Assembly (NCBI RefSeq): GCF_900258435.1 | Contig: NZ_LT992558.1 | Span: 113,581-177,580 of the forward strand | Direction: 5' to 3' | Length of the DNA: 64,000 bases | DNA from: Carnobacterium divergens | GTDB taxonomy: Bacteria > Bacillota > Bacilli > Lactobacillales > Carnobacteriaceae | Shown: piece by piece, positions 36,559 to 44,647 of the stretch | Layout: the number at the start of each line of letters is the position of its first letter | Position numbering within the stretch: position 1 is the stretch's first letter | The notes under the pieces: generated by a model | What the model saw: only the letters and a program-made list of their open reading frames with translations | The model's database searches: none | What the model was told of the DNA's origin: nothing | Translations under genes and position numbers: made by a program

Positions 36559-37962
36559 CTAGTTTAAGCCATGCAATTTTTGATACAAATCTTTTGCATA
36601 GCTATCGGTCATTCCGCAAATAAAATCAGTAATCAATAACAGACGCAAATACAGTTTCGTCGTATCGTCTTGTCCCTCTGCATTTTTATAGTAGCAACCA
36701 ATATAGTTGTCTGAAACCAATGCCATTAAACGTTTGCTTTTCATCGTTTCAAGATGACTATTTTGACTATCGTAATATATGGCTGCTGGAACGAACATAT
36801 CTAATAATGAGCTAATAATTTCACTTCCAGCTAATTCTGTTTCTAGTACACCTTTATCTTGATAAAGATATTTTCTTGATAACTGTTGTAAAATTTGAAC
36901 AAGTTGTTTCGCTTCAGACGCATCAATCAACGAATCATTAAACGTTCCTTCCATAATTTCAAAATAATGGTCGTAGAAAACTTCCAACGAACGGTTAATC
37001 AATTGACCTCTTAAACTTGATGCAATCCATTGTTGCCCAGTAAAACTATCATCGTGATCTTTATAGCGTTCGCTTCGTTTGATTAGTTCTTGGTGAACCG
37101 TCGCTGTTACACGATTAGGTTCTTCAACAGCTTCAAATTCTTCTAACATTTGAGCAACGGTTACAATCCCTTTTTTCATACCATCCTCTAAATCTGCATT
37201 TAAATACGCAATATCATCTGCTACTTCTAACAAATAAGTCAATGGATGTCTTTTATTTCTTGCTCCTGTTGATTTCGTCACATCTTCAAACAGTTCTTGA
37301 TCTGCATAAAAATAACCCATTTTTTTACTTCGTATTTCATTTTTAGAAATTTCTAATGATGAAACCGGATATTTCATAATACTATTTAAAGTTGCATAGG
37401 TTAAATTCATCCCATAATCATCGAATTGATAGTGCAATTTAGAAACCACACGTAAAACTTGCGCATTCCCTTCAAAATTGAAAAAATCCTGCTGCATTTG
37501 AGGTTCTAAAATATCTGAAATAAAATGGTCGCCGTAAGCGAGTTGGTCCATATTTAATTGAAACCACTCACGAATGGATTCTTCACCAAAATGACCAAAC
37601 GGTGGATTCCCCATATCATGTAGTAAACCCGCACAAGATAAGACTTCTGGTATCTTTTCAGCATGCTCTTTGGTAAGTTCTGGGTCTAACCCTGTTTCTA
37701 GCAAATGGTACGCCACCATGCTTCCCATCGATTTAGCAATTGTTGACACTTCAATTGAATGAGTCAATCGAGTCCGAATAAAATCACTTTTTTCTAACGG
37801 AAAAACTTGTGTTTTATCTTGCAAACGTCTAAAGGACGCACTCATGACAATACGTTGATAATCATTTTCAAACGCACTACGCACATCTTTTGATTTTGCA
37901 TAATTAACGGTTGTTTTTCTGCGACGTTCATCATCTAATAGTTGATCCCAATTCATTTTCAC
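36559..37962 (-). CDS. dgt: dGTP triphosphohydrolase-like HD protein
   Basis: HD-superfamily nucleotide hydrolase. The metal-binding residues are in RTRLTHSIEVST, LLHDMGNPPFGHFGE (the HD motif) and DDIAYLNADLEDG. Related enzymes hydrolyse dNTPs to the deoxynucleoside and triphosphate. I place the start at GTG 37962 (467 residues), 8 bases after AAGGAG; the frame extends to 37983 but then the ribosome site would lie inside the gene, and ATG 37956 is another candidate. It stands as a single gene. Confidence 0.85.
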   Translation of the reverse strand: MKMNWDQLLDDERRRKTTVNYAKSKDVRSAFENDYQRIVMSASFRRLQDKTQVFPLEKSDFIRTRLTHSIEVSTIAKSMGSMVAYHLLETGLDPELTKEHAEKIPEVLSCAGLLHDMGNPPFGHFGEESIREWFQLNMDQLAYGDHFISDILEPQMQQDFFNFEGNAQVLRVVSKLHYQFDDYGMNLTYATLNSIMKYPVSSLEISKNEIRSKKMGYFYADQELFEDVTKSTGARNKRHPLTYLLEVADDIAYLNADLEDGMKKGIVTVAQMLEEFEAVEEPNRVTATVHQELIKRSERYKDHDDSFTGQQWIASSLRGQLINRSLEVFYDHYFEIMEGTFNDSLIDASEAKQLVQILQQLSRKYLYQDKGVLETELAGSEIISSLLDMFVPAAIYYDSQNSHLETMKSKRLMALVSDNYIGCYYKNAEGQDDTTKLYLRLLLITDFICGMTDSYAKDLYQKLHGLN

Positions 37963-38269
37963 TTGATTCACTCCTTTTTTCATTCTCTTGAATTATATCA
38001 TAATTTTCGCAAAAAAAAGAATGCTTCTATAATATGGGACTATATACAAGCTGAATTTTTTATTCCCTCACGCTAAAAAGCGATTTTATTCAATCTTAAT
38101 TTTCCAGATAACTGGAAAAATTAGATAACAAACATTTTTATAAATCGTGTTATACTAATTTTCTAGAAGTTTCAAAACTATTAATACTTATAGGTGTTTC
38201 AAAAAAAAGTACTTGTCTTTATTGTCAATTAGACAGTTTTGCTTAGTGCTATTATCGAAAGGTGATTTG
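37963..38269. promoter_or_regulatory. regulatory region before the surface glycan operon
   Basis: Contains TTTTCCAGATAACTGGAAAA at 38101-38120, a perfect 8-base inverted repeat with an ATAA centre, and TATACT at 38152-38157 as the likely -10 with no good -35. That arrangement suits an activator-dependent or repressed promoter. The leader after it is about 110 bases. Confidence 0.5.
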
Positions 38270-39487
38270 ATGATTTACCTATTATTTTTTTATCCTATTT
38301 TTATGAGTTTAATTTGGATTGTTTTTTCGCTTCTTTTTTCAATCAAAAAAGAACTTATCTTTAAAAAAAGTCCTAGTATACAACCATTTATTTCAATTTT
38401 GATTCCTTGTTACAACGAAGAGCAACATATTGATCAAACAATCAAGCAGTTATTAAGTACGATCGATTACCCCAATTACGAAATTATTACAATTAATGAC
38501 GGTTCGTCAGATAACACATTAAAACATTTAATAAATTTGACGAATCAGTACCAAAAAGTACGCGTTTGTAACGTTGAAACCAATTTAGGCAAAGCCCACG
38601 CGTTGATTCAAGGAGCTATTTTCAGTAAAGCTGAATTTCTTCTTTGTTTAGATGCAGATGCAACAGTTGATAAAAAGGCACTTCATGCAATGATTCGCAA
38701 TTTTTTAGGGAAATCCAACCAAGATGTTGGTGCTGTTACTGGAAATCCCATTGTAAAAAATAGAAAAACATTTATTGCAAAAATTCAAACAGTGGAATTT
38801 CTTTCGATTATTGGGCTAATCAAACGAGCACAATCCATTTTTGGGACTTTGAATACGGTTTCTGGTGTCTGTGTAATGTATAGAAAAGGTGCACTCCTAG
38901 ATGTTGGATGGTGGGATCAAGAATGTATCACCGAGGATATTTCAGTTACTTGGCGTTTACAGCGAAATCATTGGCGCATTCTATTTGAACCAGATGCAGT
39001 TTGTTGGATGCTCGTCCCTGAAAAATTAAACAGTTTATTTAAGCAACGACTTCGCTGGTCTCAAGGTGGGATTGAAGTGCTACTAAAAAATTCCGATATT
39101 TTTCTAGGGCATCAATTTAATTTTGGCTTAGTTGTATTATATCTCGAGCAACTGTCAAGTATCGTTTGGTCCGTTTTATGGTACAGTCTTTTACCTATTA
39201 TTATAGCAAAAGGTTTGATCTTTCGAGATATTCAAATGATTACTCTTATTTTGACAGTAATTATTACAGCATTCTCAATTTTTCAATATCTCTTGTCTAT
39301 TTTTATTAATCTAAAGTATGATTTTAAACTGTTAGGAACCTCTTTTTTTGCTATTTGGTACATTTTATTTTATTGGGTTATCAATCCATTGACATTATTG
39401 ATTGCGATTCCTTATGGGATTCGGACACATTTAAAAGGCGGTCAAGCTGTTTGGGAAAGTCCCGATCGAGGAGGAGAAAAAGAATGA
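38270..39487 (+). CDS. PgaC/IcaA-like processive glycosyltransferase family 2
   Basis: I set the start at ATG 38270 (405 residues), after AAAGGTGA; the open frame to 38213 has no support. One N-terminal membrane helix (1-20) is followed by the GT-A domain with PCYNEE, TINDGSSDNT, LDADA, the TEDISVTWRL acceptor region and the processive-synthase motif QRLRW, then three or four C-terminal helices. The layout matches PgaC/IcaA poly-N-acetylglucosamine synthases and Listeria PssC. The sugar cannot be told from sequence. It overlaps the next gene by 4 bases (ATGA), a sign of a two-subunit enzyme. Confidence 0.88.
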   Translation: MIYLLFFYPIFMSLIWIVFSLLFSIKKELIFKKSPSIQPFISILIPCYNEEQHIDQTIKQLLSTIDYPNYEIITINDGSSDNTLKHLINLTNQYQKVRVCNVETNLGKAHALIQGAIFSKAEFLLCLDADATVDKKALHAMIRNFLGKSNQDVGAVTGNPIVKNRKTFIAKIQTVEFLSIIGLIKRAQSIFGTLNTVSGVCVMYRKGALLDVGWWDQECITEDISVTWRLQRNHWRILFEPDAVCWMLVPEKLNSLFKQRLRWSQGGIEVLLKNSDIFLGHQFNFGLVVLYLEQLSSIVWSVLWYSLLPIIIAKGLIFRDIQMITLILTVIITAFSIFQYLLSIFINLKYDFKLLGTSFFAIWYILFYWVINPLTLLIAIPYGIRTHLKGGQAVWESPDRGGEKE

Positions 39488-39936
39488 AATTGCGCAGAAT
39501 AACTAGTTTTTCAGTTCAAGTAGTGAGTTCCATTACACTTTATTGGCTTATTTTTAAACTTTGTCAGACTCCCTTTGCCGTTTTTAATTACTATTTCATT
39601 GGGAAAAATAACTATCTAACACAAGTGCCAATGATTAAACTGGAAGATCTATTGTTTTCAGTTTCTATTTTACACCTTATTTTCACCATTATAAAATTCA
39701 TTTTCTTTCTTGGATGTTATTTCCCATTAATGAATTTTATAAAACGAACATTTCTTAATCCAACAAAAAAAACGGTGGTATCTACAACAAGTAACGCAGA
39801 TATGGGGGCATTCTTTGCGCGATCACAAGCTTATTTTAATACCATGAAACAACAAAAACGTTATACAGTTCCTCAAAAGGATGAATTTCCTAATGAGAAA
39901 ATGCAATTATTGACTGAGAAAAAACGAGTGGCTTGA
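39484..39936 (+). CDS. two-helix membrane partner of the glycosyltransferase (PgaD/IcaD-like layout)
   Basis: A 150-residue protein starting at ATG 39484, after GGAGGAG; the open frame upstream lies inside the glycosyltransferase gene. It has a basic N-terminus (MKLRRITS), two membrane segments (about 11-32 and 55-83) and a polar, positively charged C-terminal tail of about 65 residues. I see no strong sequence signature, but size, topology and the ATGA overlap resemble PgaD or IcaD, the small subunits required by PgaC/IcaA. In E. coli c-di-GMP binds across PgaC and PgaD. The functional parallel is inferred. Confidence 0.65.
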   Translation: MKLRRITSFSVQVVSSITLYWLIFKLCQTPFAVFNYYFIGKNNYLTQVPMIKLEDLLFSVSILHLIFTIIKFIFFLGCYFPLMNFIKRTFLNPTKKTVVSTTSNADMGAFFARSQAYFNTMKQQKRYTVPQKDEFPNEKMQLLTEKKRVA

Positions 39937-39960
39937 TAACTACTTAGGGGGAGTTTTATT

Positions 39961-40920
39961 ATGAAAAAAAAGAGTTTTATTCTATTGATGTTAAGTGTTT
40001 GTTTTATCCTATCCTTTGCGATTATTCAACATTATGTAAAGGCAATTGATCGTGATGCAGTTGAAAAAAATTATCAGAACTACCAATTTTCTAAATTTAT
40101 TGACGATATCAGCTTTAAAGATAGTGAAATTAGTAAAGATTATCGTTTGTCAGACATGGTTCAATTACAATATACCTGGAGTCTGACAGATCAGAAAAAA
40201 GGGGAAGACTTAGTTTATACGATTCCAAAAGAAATGTACATTGTCAACGACCTGAATTTCAGCTTGCTTACAAGGGACGGAGCAAAAATTGGCGAAATTT
40301 ATCTCTTTAGTGAAACAAATCAGTTAAAAATTAAATTTACCGATCCTGACAACGTGATAAAAACCAAAAATAAAATGAATGGCGTTTTCTATTTTACCGT
40401 TAAGCTATCTCCTGAATCTTGGAATAAAGCCAGTGAAAAATCCGTTGAATTTCCAATGGGAGAACACGCAAAAAAATTAACAATCAAAATCAAAAAAGAA
40501 GACACCCCTCTTAAAAATGAATTAATAAACGGTTGGGGAATGTACAATAAACAGGAAAAAGTAGTCGATTGGAATCTTCGCATCAATTATGCTGAAAAAG
40601 TAATGCCGGATGCATCTATTGCGATTCACATTGGTACTAAAAATGAAATTGATGCGGATAGTTTTCAATTATTTGAAATTAAAGACAATGATTTGGTTGT
40701 TACATCCAAAGAAATCAAACAATCTGTTGTAGATGATACACTTATTTTATCCATTAAAGATGTAACGAAACCTTATCTGATTGCTTTTAAAGCCAACAAT
40801 CGACACAATCAAGCCACACTATCTGCAACACTTTCAAATTATGCTAATACGCTTGCTGCAACTGGTGAATTAACGGCTTTTTATACGACTGGTGCTAGCA
40901 TTTTAAAGGATGCTCCATGA
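39961..40920 (+). CDS. secreted adhesin-like protein of the glycan operon
   Basis: A 319-residue exported protein: signal peptide or N-terminal anchor (residues 1-28, no lipobox) and two beta-sandwich-like regions. The pattern of VQLQYTWSL (about residue 67) and VVDWNLRINYAE (about 200) parallels the N-terminal region of the CnaB-WxL protein at 44.6 kb (ISFNWSV and VIWSIRVNYSG), suggesting the same adhesin fold. It lacks WxL, LPXTG or a C-terminal helix. It follows the two-subunit synthase and overlaps the VanZ-like gene by 4 bases. Function unknown; binding or guiding the glycan is possible. Confidence 0.65.
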   Translation: MKKKSFILLMLSVCFILSFAIIQHYVKAIDRDAVEKNYQNYQFSKFIDDISFKDSEISKDYRLSDMVQLQYTWSLTDQKKGEDLVYTIPKEMYIVNDLNFSLLTRDGAKIGEIYLFSETNQLKIKFTDPDNVIKTKNKMNGVFYFTVKLSPESWNKASEKSVEFPMGEHAKKLTIKIKKEDTPLKNELINGWGMYNKQEKVVDWNLRINYAEKVMPDASIAIHIGTKNEIDADSFQLFEIKDNDLVVTSKEIKQSVVDDTLILSIKDVTKPYLIAFKANNRHNQATLSATLSNYANTLAATGELTAFYTTGASILKDAP

Positions 40921-41456
40921 GTACATCTAACATTATCAAACATTTTTTACTGTACGATGTTTATATTTTTATTTCCTATGTCTTAACAAAAATAGTTTTC
41001 AAGGAATTTTATACGGAGTTCCCAAAAAATAACATCTTTTTTTCGTTGTTTTTTGGGATGCTTTTTACGAGTATTTTTTGTATTGCTACTAATAAATTGA
41101 ATCCCATTCGGGTAAAATTAACTCCAGTTTTATTACTAGTTTATTTTTCTTTTCTACTATATAACAGTTTCTTTAGAGCGGATGAATTTCTTAATAAACC
41201 TCTTCAGCTCACTGAATGGATAATTGAAGCTCTTTTTTTTATTCCACTTGGCAGTTTTTTTTATCGTGGTAAATTTGTGCCAACTTTTGTTAAGATGCTT
41301 TTTTTAACTGTCATTATGCTGGTTGGTTGGGTTCTTCAATTTAAATTTTCAACGTTGCAATCTTTTTTCTTGATTCTCCTTGCACGTTTGCTCGGCATGG
41401 TAATTGGATTTATTAGTACTAAATTAATTTCTTTCATAACGAAACCTACTATTTGA
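40917..41456 (+). CDS. VanZ-like family membrane protein
   Basis: A 179-residue protein with five hydrophobic segments and the VanZ-type core NKPLQLTEWIIEALFFIPLGSFF near residues 95-117. Its start overlaps the previous stop as ATGA. VanZ-family proteins are linked to teicoplanin resistance in one case and otherwise to surface polymers without known chemistry. Here it is inside a probable surface-glycan operon. Confidence 0.78.
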   Translation: MSTSNIIKHFLLYDVYIFISYVLTKIVFKEFYTEFPKNNIFFSLFFGMLFTSIFCIATNKLNPIRVKLTPVLLLVYFSFLLYNSFFRADEFLNKPLQLTEWIIEALFFIPLGSFFYRGKFVPTFVKMLFLTVIMLVGWVLQFKFSTLQSFFLILLARLLGMVIGFISTKLISFITKPTI

Positions 41457-41469
41457 TTGGAGCTTACTG

Positions 41470-42489
41470 ATGATACCTTCTATTCGACAACATCGCAACC
41501 GTAATCTCGATTTATTACGTATCCTTTCAATGTTTATGATTGTCTTGTTGCACTCACAAACTTTCGGCATCTTCCACTATGGTTTGCCATCAGGGATTCA
41601 TTTATTCACACTGTATTTATTCCGAAATTTAGCCATTGTTGCTTCAAACTGTTACGTCTTAATCAGTGGCTATTTTCTAATAAAAAAAGGGTTTAATCGT
41701 AAAAAAGTAGCCTACTTTGCATTTGAAGTGAGTCTCTATTCTGCTATTATTTATTTAATTATGGTTATTTTTACCCCACTTACTTTCTCAATCCTTGATT
41801 TTCTTCATTGGGTATTCGTTTTATTTTGGGGAAATTATTGGTTTGCAACCTTGTACCTTGTATTGTATCTACTCTCACCTTTTTTAAATTTATTTTTAAA
41901 ACAACTGTCACAAAGACAATTTCAACAAGTATTAATTGGATATTTTGTCATTTTTTCAATTTGGGCTACTTTTTCCCAGCTACCTATTTTAGGCATGAAT
42001 GAAGGCTATAGCATTTTAACTTTTATCTTACTTTATTTGATAGGTGCTTACTTTCAACTTTATCCATTGCCTTTTAAATGGCAATCCGGCTGGTATTTAT
42101 TTTATTATTTTAATAGTGCATTAGGCTTAACTCTGTATTTCTTTTTAGTGAACTACGAAGATTGGATGATTTATTACCATTCCCCTTTTGTATTACTTGC
42201 CACCATATCCCTGTTCCTTTTCTTTAAAGAAACACACTTTAAGAAAACCTGGGGAAGCGCCTTAATCCCTTTTATCTTTGGGATTTACTTAATTCATGAG
42301 CATCCCTTAATCAGGACTCTTTTATGGGAAGAATGGATTCCTGTCTATCAGATTAGTCAATATCCGTTAATGAATCTTATTTTATTAGGTGTTAGTGGAC
42401 TTATTTTTATCAGCTGCTTACTACTATCATTGCCTCTTCATAAACTTAGTACATTCCTCTTTGACAACTTAAAACGCAAGTTAAACTAG
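41470..42489 (+). CDS. acyltransferase family 3 membrane protein
   Basis: A 339-residue integral membrane acyltransferase with about 10 helices. The N-terminal RNRNLDLLRILSMFMIVLLHS contains the catalytic His of the family, and the helix pattern is that of OafA/IcaC-like proteins. It would acetylate or succinylate a surface polymer. It ends the operon at a good terminator. Together with the PgaC-like synthase it recalls icaA-icaD-icaC, but no IcaB/PgaB deacetylase gene is present in the window. Confidence 0.85.
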   Translation: MIPSIRQHRNRNLDLLRILSMFMIVLLHSQTFGIFHYGLPSGIHLFTLYLFRNLAIVASNCYVLISGYFLIKKGFNRKKVAYFAFEVSLYSAIIYLIMVIFTPLTFSILDFLHWVFVLFWGNYWFATLYLVLYLLSPFLNLFLKQLSQRQFQQVLIGYFVIFSIWATFSQLPILGMNEGYSILTFILLYLIGAYFQLYPLPFKWQSGWYLFYYFNSALGLTLYFFLVNYEDWMIYYHSPFVLLATISLFLFFKETHFKKTWGSALIPFIFGIYLIHEHPLIRTLLWEEWIPVYQISQYPLMNLILLGVSGLIFISCLLLSLPLHKLSTFLFDNLKRKLN

Positions 42490-42493
42490 CCCA

Positions 42494-42526
42494 AAAACTC
42501 AGTGCTGAATGCATTGAGTTTTTTTG
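42494..42526 (+). terminator. terminator ending the glycan operon
   Basis: ACTCA-TGC pairs with GCA-TGAGT with a mismatch, followed by TTTTTTT. It separates the glycan genes from the WxL genes. Confidence 0.85.
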
Positions 42527-42657
42527 TCCTCTTCTTTTGTGCATCCTCGATTCCAATTCTGCTTATAATCTCAAAATAAAATTAAATAGAAATTGTTTTT
42601 TTTTATTCACATTTAGGCTCTTTGTCTTTCTTAAAGATAAATAATATCGGTTTTTCT

Positions 42658-42690
42658 ATGATAATCTTATTATTGTAATACTATTATCAT
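42658..42690 (+). promoter_or_regulatory. inverted repeat upstream of the WxL operon
   Basis: ATGATAAT at 42658-42665 and ATTATCAT at 42683-42690 form perfect 8-base arms. A TAGAAT -10-like element follows at 42701-42706 without a good -35. Probable control site. Confidence 0.45.
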
Positions 42691-42733
42691 ACTTATGAGA
42701 TAGAATACAAAAAAATATTAGGGGGATTTAAAG

Positions 42734-43351
42734 ATGAAAAAATTAGTAATTGCAAGTCTATCATTAGGAGTTTTAGGATTAGTAGGTGCACCATTTGCAT
42801 CAGCTGCAGATTTAGAAACAAAAGGAACAACTGGTCAAGTTGAATTTACTGAAGGTAAACTTACAATCGATGATGGCAAAGGCTCTTTTGGTGGTGGCTT
42901 ACCATCGAATTTAGATTTTGGTAAACATGCAATCCAAAATGAAGTAAATGAAGAATGGACTGCTACAACAGATGGAACAACTGTTACTACTGGTTCATTA
43001 AATGTTTCAGATAAACGTGGTTCTTCAGCAGGTTGGACTGTTAAAGCTAAACAAAATGCACAATTTAGCATTAATTCTGTAGAATTAAAAGCTGCTGCTT
43101 TAACCATTAAAACTGGCGAAGCTACTAACGTAGGTGGTGTTTTACCAACCGTTGGTGCTATTAGTATGGATAAAGAATTACCTATCAATGCCGATGTGGA
43201 CTTCTTTGGAGCTAAAGTAAACACTGGTGCTGGAGATTCGCACTTAGCATTAAATGAATTTAGATTAGCTGTACCTGCTGCTTCTGAAAAAAGAATGGGT
43301 GTTTACACAACTTCTATCACTTGGACTTTATCAGATACACCAGCAATCTAA
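42734..43351 (+). CDS. WxL domain surface protein
   Basis: A 205-residue exported protein: signal peptide 1-24 (cleavage ASAAD) and a WxL domain over nearly the whole mature part. Both conserved motifs are visible: the proximal GWTVKAKQ near residue 98 and the distal ITWTLSDTP at the end. WxL domains bind peptidoglycan non-covalently. AGGGGG precedes the ATG. It is first in the WxL operon, followed by a hairpin before the DUF916 gene, so it is probably the most expressed member. Confidence 0.95.
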   Translation: MKKLVIASLSLGVLGLVGAPFASAADLETKGTTGQVEFTEGKLTIDDGKGSFGGGLPSNLDFGKHAIQNEVNEEWTATTDGTTVTTGSLNVSDKRGSSAGWTVKAKQNAQFSINSVELKAAALTIKTGEATNVGGVLPTVGAISMDKELPINADVDFFGAKVNTGAGDSHLALNEFRLAVPAASEKRMGVYTTSITWTLSDTPAI

Positions 43352-43364
43352 TTAAAAATTAAGC

Positions 43365-43405
43365 AATATAGATAGTCAGTTATTTTGGCTATCTATATTC
43401 GCTTT
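43365..43405 (+). terminator. intercistronic hairpin after the WxL gene
   Basis: AATATAGATAG (43365-43375) pairs with CTATCTATATT (43389-43399); it is followed by CGCTTTT. The short U-run suggests partial termination or mRNA stabilisation. Confidence 0.6.
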
Positions 43406-43425
43406 TGAAAGGATGCCCTATAAAA

Positions 43426-44535
43426 ATGAAAAAAAGGTTACTTATTTTTTTTGCTTGTTTTCTAGGATCGCTATTCCCTATCTTGAATGTACAAGCGGAT
43501 GAAACTAGCGACCCAAATAAATTAGCAAATTTCACAACTGAAGCTACCTTACCAGAAAATCAGTTCAATAAAGAAGTGACTTACTATGATTTAATGGTTG
43601 AACCAGGTTCTAAACAAGACTTAACTGTCCTCATTAAAAATACATCTAATGAGAAAATGACAATCAGTCCTTCTATTAATCGTGCACATACCAATCTTGT
43701 TGGCGTTGTTACTTATTCAGCTAAGAGCAAAGAGAAGGCTCCAAATTTAAAATACAATATTGAAGACATTGTAACAATTGATCAAACTACAATTGAAATT
43801 GAACCGAATGAAAGCTACAGCCTTCCTATCCATATCAACACACCAAATGAAAAATTTGATGGCGTATTGGCAGGAGGTTTATATTTATTTAAAGAAGATA
43901 AAACCAAAAATAAAGGTAATGTTAAAAATTACTTTGCTAGAGAAATTGCGATTTTACTGAGATCTGATCCTAGTAGTACTGAGCTATCAGGTAATTTAAA
44001 AGTAATTAAAGCAAGTGCTGGACAAGAAAATTATCGGAATGTAACTCAAGTGCTATTCGAAAATGATCAGCCTGCTTTTCTAAGCAACTTCTCAATTAAT
44101 GCGAAAGTTTCTAAAAAAGGAACTTCTGAAACTTTATATGAAGTTAGCACTAACGGTTTATCGATGGCACCTAATAGTTCCTTTAATTTTCAAATACCCT
44201 TAAACGGGGCTTCCTATGAAGCAGGAAATTACACTGTTAAAGGAACATATAGCCATAATGATCAAAAAGAAAATTTTGAAAAAGAGTTTACTGTCTCTAA
44301 AGAAGAAGAAAAAAAATACAACAAAAATGATGTAACCATTGATCGTAGTAGCATTTTTGATAGTAAACTTGTCATTGCGCTATTTGTTTTATTGGTTGGT
44401 CTTATGATTGTTATTCTATTAATTCTTTTTATCTATCTAAAAAATAAAAAGAAAAGAAAACGAGAAGCACAACGTAGACGAATCGCTCAGCAAAGACGAA
44501 AAAGAAAGAAAAAAAAACCATCTGATATTGTGTAA
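43426..44535 (+). CDS. DUF916/DUF3324 WxL-interacting membrane protein
   Basis: With ATG 43426 as start (the upstream frame begins with TTG at 43405 and has no ribosome site) the product is 369 residues. Signal peptide 1-24, DUF916 domain about 30-150 (YYDLMVEPGSKQDLTVLIKN), DUF3324 about 160-285, one membrane helix about 308-332 and a very basic cytoplasmic tail (KKRKREAQRRRIAQQRRKRKKKK). DUF916 proteins bind WxL proteins and peptidoglycan and form the membrane-linked part of WxL complexes. The location between two WxL genes agrees with this. Confidence 0.93.
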   Translation: MKKRLLIFFACFLGSLFPILNVQADETSDPNKLANFTTEATLPENQFNKEVTYYDLMVEPGSKQDLTVLIKNTSNEKMTISPSINRAHTNLVGVVTYSAKSKEKAPNLKYNIEDIVTIDQTTIEIEPNESYSLPIHINTPNEKFDGVLAGGLYLFKEDKTKNKGNVKNYFAREIAILLRSDPSSTELSGNLKVIKASAGQENYRNVTQVLFENDQPAFLSNFSINAKVSKKGTSETLYEVSTNGLSMAPNSSFNFQIPLNGASYEAGNYTVKGTYSHNDQKENFEKEFTVSKEEEKKYNKNDVTIDRSSIFDSKLVIALFVLLVGLMIVILLILFIYLKNKKKRKREAQRRRIAQQRRKRKKKKPSDIV

Positions 44536-44647
44536 TCGTTTCTAAATGATGAATACACTTAAGGAACCCTACTTTGTTCATTTCAAGTAGTGATTCTCTA
44601 GTAATACACTATTATAGATACTACACTTTCAGAAAGGAGATTTTATT

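Noticed and set aside
39355..39483. Upstream extension of the two-helix protein
   Set aside because: It overlaps the end of the glycosyltransferase; the GGAGGAG-preceded ATG at 39484 fits.
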